Origin: Salvator merianae | Lineage: Eukaryota; Chordata; Lepidosauria; Squamata; Teiidae | Assembly (NCBI GenBank): GCA_003586115.2 | Contig: QVOM02000025.1 | Span: forward strand, 88,343,289-88,407,288 | Reading direction: 5' to 3' | DNA: 64,000 nt | In this document: piece by piece, positions 12,359-25,500 of the stretch | How the letters are laid out: each line of letters starts with the position of its first letter | How positions within the stretch are numbered: the first letter of the stretch is position 1 | Translations under genes and position numbers: made by a program | The notes under the pieces: model-generated | What the model was told of the DNA's origin: nothing | The model's input: only the letters and a program-made list of their open reading frames with translations | Database searches by the model: none

Positions 12359-12592
12359 AATCTCATTTGTAGTAGTTTTGGGGCTGTTATGCTGTGTTCT
12401 ATAGTTCTTCTGAGAACCTAAGCTTTCAGACATAGCTACGACGTGCATCTTCAGAGGATCTGACTTCTGAAAGAGTCAAAACAACTTCAGATCCTCTGGA
12501 GATGGACATTGTAGCTAGGTCTGAAAGATTAGGTTCTCAGAAGATCTATGGAACACGGCACAACAGCCCCAAAACTACAACAAATGAGATTC
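12358..12592. repeat. 235-bp inverted repeat (foldback)
   Basis: Arms of about 110 bp (12358-12470 and 12484-12592) are near-complementary over gaatctcatttg, gttttggggctgtt and cttctgagaaccta. It starts at the end of an L2 tail and lies 330 bp upstream of the KY-like start codon. Confidence 0.85.
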
Positions 12593-12922
12593 AAACCGGC
12601 CGTGAAAGCCTACATTCTACCAAACAAACAAATGTGATAAACAGACCAACAGTTTGCAGCTTGGTCAATCCCTAAATTCATTGAGAATACATTGTTTTAC
12701 AGAGAAACGTTTGGAAACAGCTGCTATTTCCCTGATCTCAGGAGGTTAAAGTGACCTCAGATGAACTGAGTGGAGCAGACCTCTTCTCTGGATCTGTCTG
12801 CAGGGCTTTAACCTTTTCTCAGTACCCCTGGCTTTGGGGAGAGGACTCCGCTGTGATCTGAAGGCCATTCTGAACGGACAGCTGCCCCCGGGGCTGCTCC
12901 GTATCAATCTAAAGTGACAAGA
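12593..12922 (+). promoter_or_regulatory. Putative 5' flank/5' UTR of the KY-like gene
   Basis: 330 bp of apparently unique sequence precedes the ATG. I see no convincing TATA box or CpG island; the transcription start cannot be placed from sequence alone. Confidence 0.3.
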
Positions 12923-13582
12923 ATGAAGTCGGATGACAACCGCAAACCCTGCCGAGGCCCCAAGGACGTCGGCATGACACATGTCGACCCCTTAGCAGCG
13001 AGCAGCAGCTTCAGTTGTAGGTGTCTGGTCACAAACAAGGTGGAACGCAAACAGAGCTCAAAGCAGAGAGAAAAAGCGACACCCCCGCAAGAAGATGTCA
13101 CCTTGCCTGCTGCTAGAAAAAGCCAAGCCACAGACCTTTGCAATAGCAATATTCCCAAAGGAGAAACCCTGTCCGAAGGTCCCTCCTGCTTGTCTGTGGC
13201 GAGGTCCTGCAGAAAATTGCCTGAAAACCCCAGCAAGATCCTGTGGCCTCAAAACTCCGATCAACCGCCTGAAGACATTTCGCCTATCAAAATGGCCGAT
13301 TTCCTTAGTAAGGACGTATTTCTGTCTGGGGCTGAGAAAGTTGATGACAGAAGCAAAGTCCCCCCCTGGATGGTGGGCTCCCCCCAAATCCCCAAACAAC
13401 CACAGCAGATCAACAATTCCTACCGGGGAGTTTCCACAAAGGGGGCAAAAGTCCACAAGGAAAGTTGTAACCCACCCTCTGCCCATCGTGAGGGAACCCG
13501 AAGGAAGACACGGAAAGACCTTTTCCCTCACGCAGAGGTTTTCCGACAGCTCGACGCCCATGTTCTTCATGTGAGTGAGCAG
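12923..13582 (+). CDS. KY: KY-like coding exon 1 (N-terminal 220 residues)
   Basis: The exon is open from ATG at 12923, which has A at -3, to a CAG|GTAGGT donor at 13582/13583 in phase 0. The frame upstream runs open to a TGA at 12854-12856 without another ATG, so this ATG is the best start, although an upstream non-coding exon is possible. The product is rich in Lys, Ser and Pro with several Cys, and I see no domain in its first 200 residues; it looks disordered. Its last residues (FRQLDAHVLHVSEQ) join the next exon and match the segment just before the transglutaminase core in KY. A 196-codon antisense reading frame here is a shadow. Confidence 0.82.
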
Positions 13583-16500
13583 GTAGGTGCTGCAAAAAAC
13601 CACAAAAAACAAATTATGAGAACAGAGCTGATAGGTTAGGTGTATCAATGGCTACTAGAATGGATGCCTAGATATCACCTCCAGGTTGGAGGGACAGGCA
13701 GGATGTCTCTCAGGCTGTTCGCAGGGAGTCAAGAGCAGGTGAAGGTTTTGCCTTTGTCTTCTGCTTGAGATGCCCAGAAGCAATTGGTGGGCCACTGTGT
13801 GAGACAGGATGCTGGACTAGATGGCTTGTGGCCTGATCCAGCAGGGCTCCTCTTATGTTCTTATAGACAAATTCACAGAGGACAGTTGTATCAATAGCTA
13901 CTAGAATGAATGTCTAGGTACTACCCCTGGTTGGAAAGACAGGCAGGATGTCTGTAAAACCATTTGCAAGGGAGTCAAGAGCAGGTGAAGGTTTTGCCTT
14001 CATCTTCTGCTTGATAATGCCCAGAAGGGAATTGGTGGACTACTGTGTAAGACAGGATGCTGGACTATATGGGCTGTGGGCTGATCCAGCAGGGCTCCTC
14101 ATGTTCTTGTGTTCTACGTTCTGAACAGGATGCATTCACAACTAGGCAGAATGTCACTGGATTTTGGATGCAAGCTCCAGAGGAAAGCTGCCTCCCCCGT
14201 GGCCTGCTTGGGGGCTCCAAAAGTGATAAAAATCATAAAATGCGTAATGATTTAACAAATCTCAGTGAGTTAAGCCTTATAGTGCAAAGCAAACTATATC
14301 AGTAAGGTCTATAATAAAATGCTCAACCTGTTCAACAAAATTTCAACAAAGTAAGTCAGATCGAATCAACACCCAACTCCTTCTTTCCGTTCCTCCTGAG
14401 TCAGGGGAGGCAGCCAAGGTGCTTGATCACTGCCTGGGGGCAGTTATGAGCTGGATGTGGATCAATAAATTGAAACTGAATCCAGGTGAGACGGAGGTAC
14501 TGTGTGTCACGGGGTCTCGGTTCCAGCAAATTAGACGCCCGCCATCCAATTCTCAGTGGGTTTGTTTTGACCCGGAAAGGAATAGTGTGAGATTTTGTGG
14601 GCACTTTTGGGTTTATTGCTGTTCCTTAAGGCACAGCAGTGGCCAGGTGTGCTTACCCCCATCTCCGACTGGTCCGCAAGCTTTGTTCTTTCCTGGATTA
14701 GGGACAACATGGCCAGAGTGATGCGTGCACTGGCAAACTCTAAATTAGACTACTGCAATGTGTTCTACATGAGGTTACCCTTGAAGTTGGTCTGGAAGCT
14801 GGAACTAGAGCAGAATGTGGAAGCATGACTGCTGATGGCAGTTTCTGGTCAGACACATATCACACTGGTCTTAAAAAATCTGTACTGTTGCCTATTTGCT
14901 ACCAATCCCGATTCAAGGTGACATCAACATATAAAGCTCTAAAGAGCTTGGGCCCTGAATAGCTGAAGGAGCGCCTTTTCCCATTTAGACTTGCTTTAGG
15001 CGCACAAAGTGAGGACCTTCTTGTAGTCCCACTATCCTCAGATGTATGAGGGGTTTGTGGCATGGAAGAGGGCCTGTTCTGTGGTGGCTCCCCAGCTCTG
15101 GAATAGCCTCCCAGTGGACATTTGCCAGGCACCAAATTTATGTGGGTTTTGGCACCTAGTTAAAATGTAGCTCTTCACCCGGGCCTTTGATTCATAGGGC
15201 CTTTTCGCACTTTCCACCCAAGAATGGGATAATTATCCCGTTCTAAGATGAAACAGCCGTGCAGTGCAGTGGCCATCTGCACTGCAAGGGCCCAGAAAAG
15301 CCCAGAAACGGGCTTCCAGCACTCACAGTGTGAATGCTGGCCACCCCACCATGACAGCAGCCATGAAAACATCCAGCCGCTGCCATGGCAACTGGGGACA
15401 CAGTGCACAACTGCACAGCTGTGCCGCAGCCTGCAACATTCGCACCCGGAAAGTAGGTGCAAATGCTGTGTACCAGGAAGAGTCCAGCTGCTTCTGGTAC
15501 AGCTGTGGACAACTATTTAGTTGCCCACAGCCAGTAGCGATAGGGAGCATCTGCAGATGCTCTTGATCATTAGGAGCTCCACAAAATGCAGATGCACTGT
15601 GCTTGTGAGTGTCCGGATGCTCAAGAGCGCTAAAGTGTGAACAGGTCCCTTTAGTTTCTTCTGAATGTAGTCCTGCCAGGGTGGGAGGGAGAGAGGGTGG
15701 GTGAGTTATATTATGAAGGTATTTCAGTGTTTTGTGTTTTTATGGTATGTTTTGACCCCCCCCCCCCAGATCTTCTGGTGAAGGGTGGAATTCAAATGTT
15801 ATGAATGAATGAATGAATGAATGAATGAATGAATGAATGAATAAATGTCTTTATGAGTGAATCTTATAAGCTATAATAACACCGGAATATACTAACACAA
15901 ACAGGTACATATTACTTACATTTGTTAATAAATAAATGTCTACCAGTGGCTGGAGGAATTGTAATGCTAAACCAACCTATTATCATTTATCATGGGAGTG
16001 TACAAAAATTCAAACCTTCTGGAAGAGTGTGATATTAGTAATTCATCCTATTTCAGAATGATAATTCCTGTAAAACCTGAAATATACTTATTGCATAATA
16101 TTCAATCTCTTGCTCTGCAAATAAAACATCAAAAGCTGCTGCATTATCTGCTTCACGCAGCAATGCTGTGCATAACCCAACAATGGAAACATGCTGAAAA
16201 ACTAAACTTGCAGGAAAGACACAAAATTATTTGGGATATTCTATTCAACCAACATATAGTAGCACTTAAATCAGAAAGGGAAAATAGGGAAAGGTTGACA
16301 GATGGGCATCAAATATGATCACCCTATACTGTATAATGAATTGAATTTAAATATATCTGTTCTACAAGACTCTGTTTAACAATAAATATATGCACTTATT
16401 ATGTATAAACTGGATTACTGATCTGTACTTTTGTTACATGTAATTTTTGCAATATTATTGGATACTTGATGTAACTTGATAAGCAACTGAAAATAAAAAG

Positions 16501-19500
16501 GAGAAGAGTAAAGCATTCCATTCACTCTGTAAGATCTGAACGGCACTCACAAGAGATGCTTCTGTAGCAATAAAGAGCATACAGCTGTAACAAGATCTTC
16601 ACCTAGGGGTACAGTCCAACATCGTAAATTTAATCTGTATCAGAAGAGTACGAGGACCTAGTTTATATTCCAATCATTCCCACATTTGTATTTTAACATG
16701 GAATCAATTAGGACTTGCTCGTTCTTACCCTGATATTTCCCATGCTTGGCATGGGGAAACCATACCTTTTCTGCCTCCACCCCTCGCCAAATTCCCCTCC
16801 CTGGGCAGTCAATGATTGGCTGCAGTCCCAACGTTCAAACCTTGACTTCACAGGGCCGGAAAGTCAAACTCCGCTCTCCGTATGTCCCCGCTGCTGCCTC
16901 AGAACATGGATTCGCTTGGCAGCATTACTAGTCATTCGCCATTTGCTCATTCTCCCCTTCCAGCCCATATCTACACAAGCAAAACTTTAATACCACATGT
17001 GCTGCACAATTAAGCTTCTTAAAGGGCAGATGGCGATTGTTGCTGCATTGCAATTGCACTTTTGTGCAATTGTGCAATTTAAGAGTAGCTCAAAAGTAGT
17101 GCGAGATCCGTGAAGAGGGGGAAACGTGTGTCTGGAGGGGGCTCTATTATCGTGATAGTGTAGTTAATGCACCCTGCCTCACCTCCTCCCGAGACATCCA
17201 TAGTGGCACGTATCCCACTATGTAGCTGTGTGGTGCCAATGGCAAAATTGATACTGAGTGGGTTCCTTGTTGGGGCAAGAGGATTGCACCCCCAAACAGG
17301 TGCAATGTTTTGGATTAAAAGATTCTCATGGCAGCATGGTGGAGACATCCAACATGTCTGCCCCAAAAGCACTTGAGATCAGGAGCTGCATTTAACTTTG
17401 CCTTGCCTTAATGTTGCTGTTGTACTGTTGCGTTTTTGCGCAAAAGTGAGGGAAAAGGTGCCCAGACTGCAGGAGAAGGGGGAGCAACCAGGACCAAGGA
17501 ATGCATTTTGGAACTGTCTTGTCTAGCCCAGTCCATTGTTTTCTCCAGCTGGCCAGCTGGCCGTGGTACCCACCCTCCCTAGCATGCTGCCCACAGCGAA
17601 CCGTGTTGCTACCTGAAGTTAGCTGTAGCGCGGTGGCGATTTTGCACAAAAGCCCATAAACCTAGAAGGAGCTCTGCTTCTTGGTTTAATTAGCAGACGG
17701 AAGTGGAGGAAGCCTTTAATTTCCTCCTGGCAGTGCCAAACGGGGGATAAATGAGGAGGAAGGAAGTACTCTGCTCCCCACCCACCCATCCCTGCTGACC
17801 ACAGTGCCTGCCCTCCTGAGTAGAACACCCACAACAAAGTCTGTCATTGGATGGCAGGAAATGGGGAGCCCTCCCTCTGCACTCCCACAAAAAATATGCT
17901 CCCTCCTAAATAGTCTCCTTGCATGTTCTCACATTGCAAAGTAAAATGGACTGGTGATCTGGAATGGACTGAGAACTCATTAAATCCAAATGCAAAGTAG
18001 CCTAGATTTTGGCAATTTAGTCCAGAAAAACAAGGGAAAGGCAAAACCACGTCAGGCCAGCGAGAACTGAAGAGAGACTGTAAACTCAGTAAATGCCGTG
18101 TTGGAATGCACGCTAGGAGATGGCATAAAAGTACTCAGAATGGAAAAAAATCAAGGGGTTGAATAAATGCCTACAGCTGTATAATTTGGGTTTCCCAAAA
18201 GCCTCTCCTCCAGCAAAGAAAAGAATATGACAGGTGCTGCATCCAGACGTCGCTTACTTATTCCACTATATTTGGATATTCTGGAATAAAGCATGGATAT
18301 TTTGGAATATCCAAACTTTATTCTTGAATACCCAAAAATATGGAATAAGTAAGTAAAAGTTGGATGTAGCCACTGTCTCTTAGATGGCCAGGAGCAATGC
18401 TCCAAATGCAGGGTAAATAAATCAAAGTCAGACGTATTTCGATTGTAGAATTTTCTCCAGTGATTGCTGCAAAGTTAGGGTGTGGAAGGCTGGAAAATCA
18501 TAAATGAAAGGGAAAGATCTATTGTGAACACTGTTTGGAGATACTGTACTCTTCTAGGTTATATATTTTTGCATGCGTTGTACAGTTGGGTGTTTATATA
18601 GGTTGCAAGGCATTCTCACGTTTTAGTCACTGGGAGTTTTTGAATTATTAAGCATGTATTATAGACAGTATTTTTATTCCTTTTGGACCTTCTCGTTTGC
18701 TCACTGTTGTATTTGGGCTCATCCCATATAGACTTAATTTTTCTGGCCACCCAGAGGTGGCAGGAGGCAGACGACCAGCATAGATAACTATAAACAGGAA
18801 CTGATCAGCTTCCAATTCAAGGTGAACTCAGCCGGTAGTGCTGGTGGCCAGTAAGGATACAAGACCTCAACCCAGTTTTGGGTGCACCTGCAGAGGCTGA
18901 ATAGCTGAACATTATAGCGGGACAGGGACAGTGATGCTCTGTGGCCATTGTAGCTGGTAGGGCAGATAAAAGGGACATGAAATAAGAGCCAGAATAGGTT
19001 CAGCTTGTGGCAAGTAAGAGAGAAAGGGGCTGCTGTTCTGTGCAAACCCACACGCAAATTGATTCCACTGGAGAGGCAAGATGGATGCCCCAAAACGCCA
19101 TCTGAAAGGAACTGAAAGCAGGTGAAGGTTTTGCCTTCATCTTCTACTGAGATGCCCAGAAGCAATTGGTGGCGACTGTGTGAGACAGGATGTTGGACTA
19201 GATAGTCTGTGACCTAATCCAGCAGGGTTCCTCTTATGTTCTTATAGGGTTGGAAAAATTCATGGAGGTCAGGTGTATCAATGGTTACTAGAATGGATGT
19301 CTGTAGTACCTCCAGGTTGGAGAGAAAGGCAGGATGCCTCTAAAGGCCATTTGCAGGGAGATGAGAGCAGGTGAAGGTTTTGCTTATGTATGCTGGGTTG
19401 TGGCCTGATCTAACAGGGCTCCTCTTCTGTTCTTCTGTCCTTATATGTACATTAGCAAATCTTGGATTGAAGCATGTATGGATGGGAAAGGGAAAGTGGA

Positions 19501-22500
19501 CTCAAACTCTGAGCAACAGGGGGTTGTGGGACCCTGCCCCCTTTCCCTTACTGGCCAGGTACCCTAGGTGGGGAGGATGAGAAAATGCCATTTGTCTTAG
19601 GAAATGTACTGGCACTAACTGTCCAAAATCTGGCTTCTCTCTACCAGTTGAGAGCCAAGCGGGAACCACTGCTTGTCCGCACCCTCATTTCACTGATTAT
19701 GAAGAAAGCCAAGAGTCCACTGGAGAAGACGCGGGCCATCTGGATGTGGTTGTGCCACAATATCGGTAGGTCTATTTGCATTTAACAAAATAAACCATTT
19801 CAATAATTCAAAAAGTGAAAATGTAACCATTTCGTTACCGGCAATGAAGCAAGTCTAATAATATGTAACATAAATTTGGATGCAAGAAAGAAAGTATGGG
19901 AGATATCAAAAATAAAAAGTTTTAACAGTATTAATAAACCTTCTGCTATCATGTCCCATGACAGCAGGTCTCGGATAAGAGAGCTATCTTTTTTTGAGAC
20001 CTTCACAAGAAGTGGTTGCATTGCTATTCCTTTGACACCAACAGAAGTGGTTAATGGAGAGAATTTGGGAAGGGAGTGCTTTTCTTGTACAAAACAGAGG
20101 AACATGCAAACTTGCTTGCCTCCATCATATCCAATGTCTGTATTTTAGTTTTTCCCAGATCTATGACAACCAAAACCCACTGTTTCCCCTGATTTAAAAG
20201 GGCAGACTCATCCACACCTAAGTTTTAATCCAGTTTCAGTCCACTTTCAGAGTGAGAGGACACATCAACAAAGTGACAAGCTGTTTTCTTTAGGCATTAT
20301 CTAACTCAGAAAATCCACCTTCGGGTTAGATCTTGCAGAAAGAAAATGGTTGGTCATTTTGCCTACCTGAAGATGGACTGAAGCTGGATTAAATGTACGT
20401 GTGGGCCTTATTTGCTCTTCATAAAAAATCATGGCTGTGTGGTGCAGACTCAAAGAAATGCCCTGGGCTATAGGGGAATCCTAGTAGAGGTAAACAAATC
20501 ATTCACTGCAAGACAGAGGCAGGTTATTTTGATTTATTAATGAAGACAATGTCCAGCTTCAGATGTACCAGCCATTGCCATGATGACCAAGACATCATGT
20601 GTGACTGCACAACTGCAGCTGTGCTGCCCATTCACAGCGTTCACACCCAGAAGAGGGTGTGAATGCTGCTGAACGGCAACCACCCAGCTGCTCATGGTCA
20701 AGCTGCGGACAACATTTTAGTTGTCCACAGCTTGTAGCATCTGGGAACAGTTAGAGGTGCCCCCGGACATAGAAGTGGTGGCAGCATGTGGACAGGCCTG
20801 TTCATGGAGCATCCAGAAATTCACTGGCAGGTAAGTGCAAACAGGGCATTCGGGAGAACAAGATGCCTTCCTCTAAGCCCAGGACATTTGGGCAAGAGCT
20901 TGTCATAGGCATGACTAATTTATGCTGGCTAATGGCTTTTCCCTAGAAAGGCCAGGAGGAAAGAGAAGTTCCCCACAACCTCACAAGTGCTTTTATTATT
21001 GCAAGTCATTTAGTTCAACTTAAGTTGCAATCATGCGTCTGGTGTACAGCTTGGGAAATGCCACAATCTGGGGGCACTGCTAGTATTGGAGGACATACAT
21101 AAGAACATGAGAGGATCCCTGCTGGATCAGCCCATCTAGTCCAGCATCTCGTCCCACACAGTGGCCCAACAATTGCTTCTGGGCATCTCAAGCAGAAGAC
21201 AAAGGCAAAACCTTCACCTGCTCTTGAGTCTCTGCAAATGGCCTTTAGAGGCATCCTGCCTGTCTCTCCACCCTGGAGGCAGTACCTAGGCATCCATTCT
21301 AGTAGCCATTGATACACCTGTCCTCCTTGAATTTGTCCAATCCTATAAGAACATAAGCGGAGCCCTGCTGGATCGAGCCACAGCCCATCTAGTACAGCAT
21401 CCTGTCTCACATAGTGGCCCACCAATTATTTCTGGGCATTCTCAAGCAGAAGACAAAGGCAAAACCATCACCTGCTCTTGACTCCCTGTGATTGGCCTTC
21501 AGAGGCATCCTGCCTGTCTCTCCTCCATGGAGGCAGTACTCAGGCATCCATTCTGGTAGCCACTGATACATCTGTCCTCCATGAGTTTGTCCAACCCTAT
21601 AAGAACATAGGGGAAGCCCTGCTGAACCAAGCCACAGCCCATCTAGTCCAGCATCCCATCTCACACAGCGGCCCACCAATTGCTTCTGGGCATTCTGAAG
21701 CAGAAGATGAAGGCAAAACCTTCACCTGCTCTTGACTCCCTGAAAATGGTCTTTAGAGGCATCCTGCCAGTCTCTCCACCCTGGAGGAGGTTCTCCTAGG
21801 CATCCATTCTAGTAGCCACTGATACATCTGTCCTCCATGAATTGCTCTAACCCTTTCTTTAAGTCATCCAGGCTGGTTCCTGTCAGCATCCCCTCTGATA
21901 GTAAATTTCATAGGCTGATGTTCATGAGCAGAGATGTCTATATAAAAAGGTTAAGAGAGAAACAGAGAATTTTTTTAAAGGTTAAATATTTTTACAAGAT
22001 GGGGTGAGCGTGCTGTCAGTGTTTATGTCACATCCTCGCTGAACCCATGTCTGTCCTTATACCCCAGCCTTTGGCTTTGGGGCAGGATGGCTTGTAAGGA
22101 CAAAGAACTTCACCTGTACCCTTCCTTACCCTCACCTGGAAACAAGCTGCAAAATTGCTGAGGTTCCACCTAATACCACTTGCCATTTTGCGAGGGTGCA
22201 GCGCAGAGATCCACCTATCCTTTACGTTTTTGTCCATAGAAGGTAGATGGGAGAGGTCCTGCATTCTGCATTCTCTTAGGGGGCTAAAAAGAAATGTGTT
22301 AGCAAATCCTTAAGAATTTGCGTTAGTTTAACAGTGCTGCAGAAAACTGCTTTGAAAAAAAATCAATATTATGACACGTGGACTGTCTAAAGGCATTACT
22401 GTTTTTAAAGTTTGCTTCAAATCCTTGAATTTTTCCTTGCCCATTGTGTTCGAATTGAGCAATAAATATTGAATTGAACTGAAAGTTTTGGTTCAAGGGA

Positions 22501-25500
22501 TGATCTGGTGGCTTTGCTTTCTAATAGAGTATGACGTAGATGGCTTCCTGGGGTTATCAGAGAAGATCCATACTCCTGAAGAGGTCCTGCGGACGAGGAG
22601 AGGTGTGTGCTCTGGATATGCCCATCTGTGCCTTGAAATGTGCAAGTACGTATTCCTCCCCCACGAAGTGCAATCCAAATTACTCCCTAAGCACGTCCTG
22701 TCACCAATTCCCAGAGTAAATGGGAAACATTTAATAGATGTTGTAAGCAGAGAAAATATCTATCCTCAGCCATATGATGCCCTGTCTTGAGAAAATCTGG
22801 GCGATGCTAAAGGAGGTTCATGTTGGAGGTAAGAAAGACTCACTCTGAGCATGTGCGTAGGTTACATCTCCATTTACAGGGTAAGGCACTCTGGAACATG
22901 TGTTCTGCCATTGTTTCTTCGGTGACGATCATGGTTAGAGGGTAAGGGACTCTGGAACACACCTTCCACCATTGTTTCTTGGGTGGTGATCATGCTTACA
23001 GGGTAAGGAGCTCTGGAACATGCCTTCTGTCATTGTTTCTTGGGTGGCGATCATGGTGCCTCACTCTATACACCTCCAATAAGTCACTTCACCAGTTAAG
23101 TAGAGACCTGGCCATAGGTGGCTTTGATAGATATGCAGAGGGCAGAATCAGAAAACTGACTGTAGTAACATCATCTTCTTTTCTCCTTTCTTGGGGGTGT
23201 GAGTGCGGGGAATAGAAATTGTCATGTGGAGAGCAGAATTTCAGCTAGAAAAATCAGATAGATTAAATATTAGTATATCTAAGATGATGCAGTCTACCTA
23301 AACAGCACTGGTCACATTTGTTGATGACATTTTGTGGGACTGGGATTCAGCCAGTTCAACCCTCCTGGTCTTGCTAGATTTCTCCATAACTTTCAAAATG
23401 ATCATCCTTAGCATCCTTTTGGACCTGCAGAAGGGGTTGGAGATTGAGGGCATTGTTCTGCAAGGGTTCTGGTCCTTCCTTAGTGGACATCTGAACAGAG
23501 TTCTGGGAGCTCACTTGGGGAGTTCCTCAGGGCTCATCTGTTTCTTCTGCACTTTTCAACAACTACAGGAAGCTGCTGGGAGAGATTGTTCATCGGTATG
23601 AGGTGAGGTAGCGTCAGTATGCTGATGGCACTCAATTGTACGTTATCCTTAGCCATCCGAGTGATATTGCTGATGGGATTGCTGAGTGACTGGAGGTGTG
23701 AGGTTCTGGATGGTCCAAAACAAGCTCAGGATCAGTCCCTCCAAGACCAAACTAATTTGGCTGAGCCTTCCATCTGGTTTTTAGAAAGGTCCTGAAATCT
23801 GTTTAGGAGGGAAACTCCTTCCTTTTACGGATAATGTTCATGGCCTGAGGGTCTTCACTGGCCCCTCCCTCTTTGTGAACAATAGAGGAGTCAATGGTGA
23901 AGGGGGTGTTTGCACATCTTAATTTGGTACGGCAGCTTTGCCCGTACCTTGATCTGCAAACACTAGCCTCTGTAGGCGTTTTCACACTTTCCACATGGAA
24001 TGGATCACACGGCATAGACACCGTCTGCACTGCAGGACCCTAGCCTTGAATACCAGCAGGGTACCAACATTCGCACTGTGAATGCTGGTATCCTGCTCCT
24101 GAATTTCACTGTGACAACGGCCAGGAAGTGCCCACCCGCTACCATGGTGACCCACAGCACCGTGGATTGCTCAGGTGCACACAGGCACGATCACACACTC
24201 GCACAAGTGCGGCTGTGGTGCGGCTCATAGCTGTACATTTGCACCCAGAAGCAGATGGGAATGTACTTGACCGGGAGCAGGATAGCTGCTCCTGGTCAAG
24301 TTGTGGAGCACACAGCTAGGCATAACAGGGAGCAGCTATACAAAAGTACAAAAAGGCCTTATGACCCAGGTCCTTGTCATTTTACTTCTGGGCTACTGAA
24401 ACACATATTACCTTTGTAGACAACTCTGAAGTTTCAACCGGTCAAAAATTCAACAAGCTGATTATTAACCAATCATACAAAATACGAGAGGGTGATCCAC
24501 ACTTGCTTTGGTCATTGCATTGGTTGCTGGTGTGCTTCAGGGTCCAAGTCAAAGTGCTGGGATTGACCTATAAAGCTCTACTGGATTCAGCATCTGAATA
24601 TGTGTGACTCTATTGTTCCTTCCTCTTTTTCCCCTGCCAATTCTTCCAGAGAAGCCGGTCTGCCCTGTGTTGAAATTTCTGGATATGGCAGGGGTGCAGG
24701 ATACAGTCAAGGCCATAGCTGCCTGCAGAAGAAATCCAACCATATGTGGAACGCCGTGAAGCTAGATGGCCAGTGGTTCCTTCTGGACACCTGTTGGGGA
24801 GCTGGTCTTGTGGACTCAGAGAAGCAACTCTTCATCCCTCGGTAAGACCTGTTTCCAATGCTTGACTCCATCTGCAAGGAACACAAGAATTGCTCCACGT
24901 CAGCAGAGGCACGGTGGCGCAGAAGGCGAAGGCACTGATCTTTCAATAGGAGGAGCAGAGTTCGAGGCCCTTGTCTCCTGTGTAGAGGGGATGAGCACCC
25001 TCTACTGGCCTCTAGCTCCAGCCAACCTAGCTGTTTGAAAGCAAGTAATTGCAAGTAGATGAATAGGGAGCATCACATTGTGTGATGCGGAAGATAGACA
25101 GATGTAAGCCTTCCGGCAAAAAATAACCTTGTAAGCCGCTTTGAGTCAGCTTCGGCCGAGAAAAGCGGGGTATAAAAAACAAGTTCTTCTTCTTCTTCTT
25201 CATCATCTGTTCTGGTAGCCTGCTTCCATTCATGGCCAACCAGACATTTCTGGGAAGCCCTCAGGTGGGGTTTGAATGCAGCATCCTTTGATCATTTTTG
25301 GAAACCCACCCATCATCTGGGGAAACCTGCCATTCTCAAACTGTGATACGGAGTGGGCTCCATAAATTGTGTATTTTCAACAAAAGCGGCTGATAAGCTC
25401 TGTGGAAGAAGGATGTGTCAAGCACCTAGCTCCACGGACAAAACCCACAATGCATTTCAGCACACGAAACGTTATCAAAGGCTAACACAAGGTCAAAAGT

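Noticed and set aside
13058..13648. 196-codon minus-strand frame
   Set aside because: Antisense shadow of KY-like exon 1, whose sense frame joins the next exon in phase and matches the family.
24903..24990. Functional tRNA gene
   Set aside because: Box A and box B are present but the body continues into a SINE, a second copy exists at 58868, and no cloverleaf or terminator fits.
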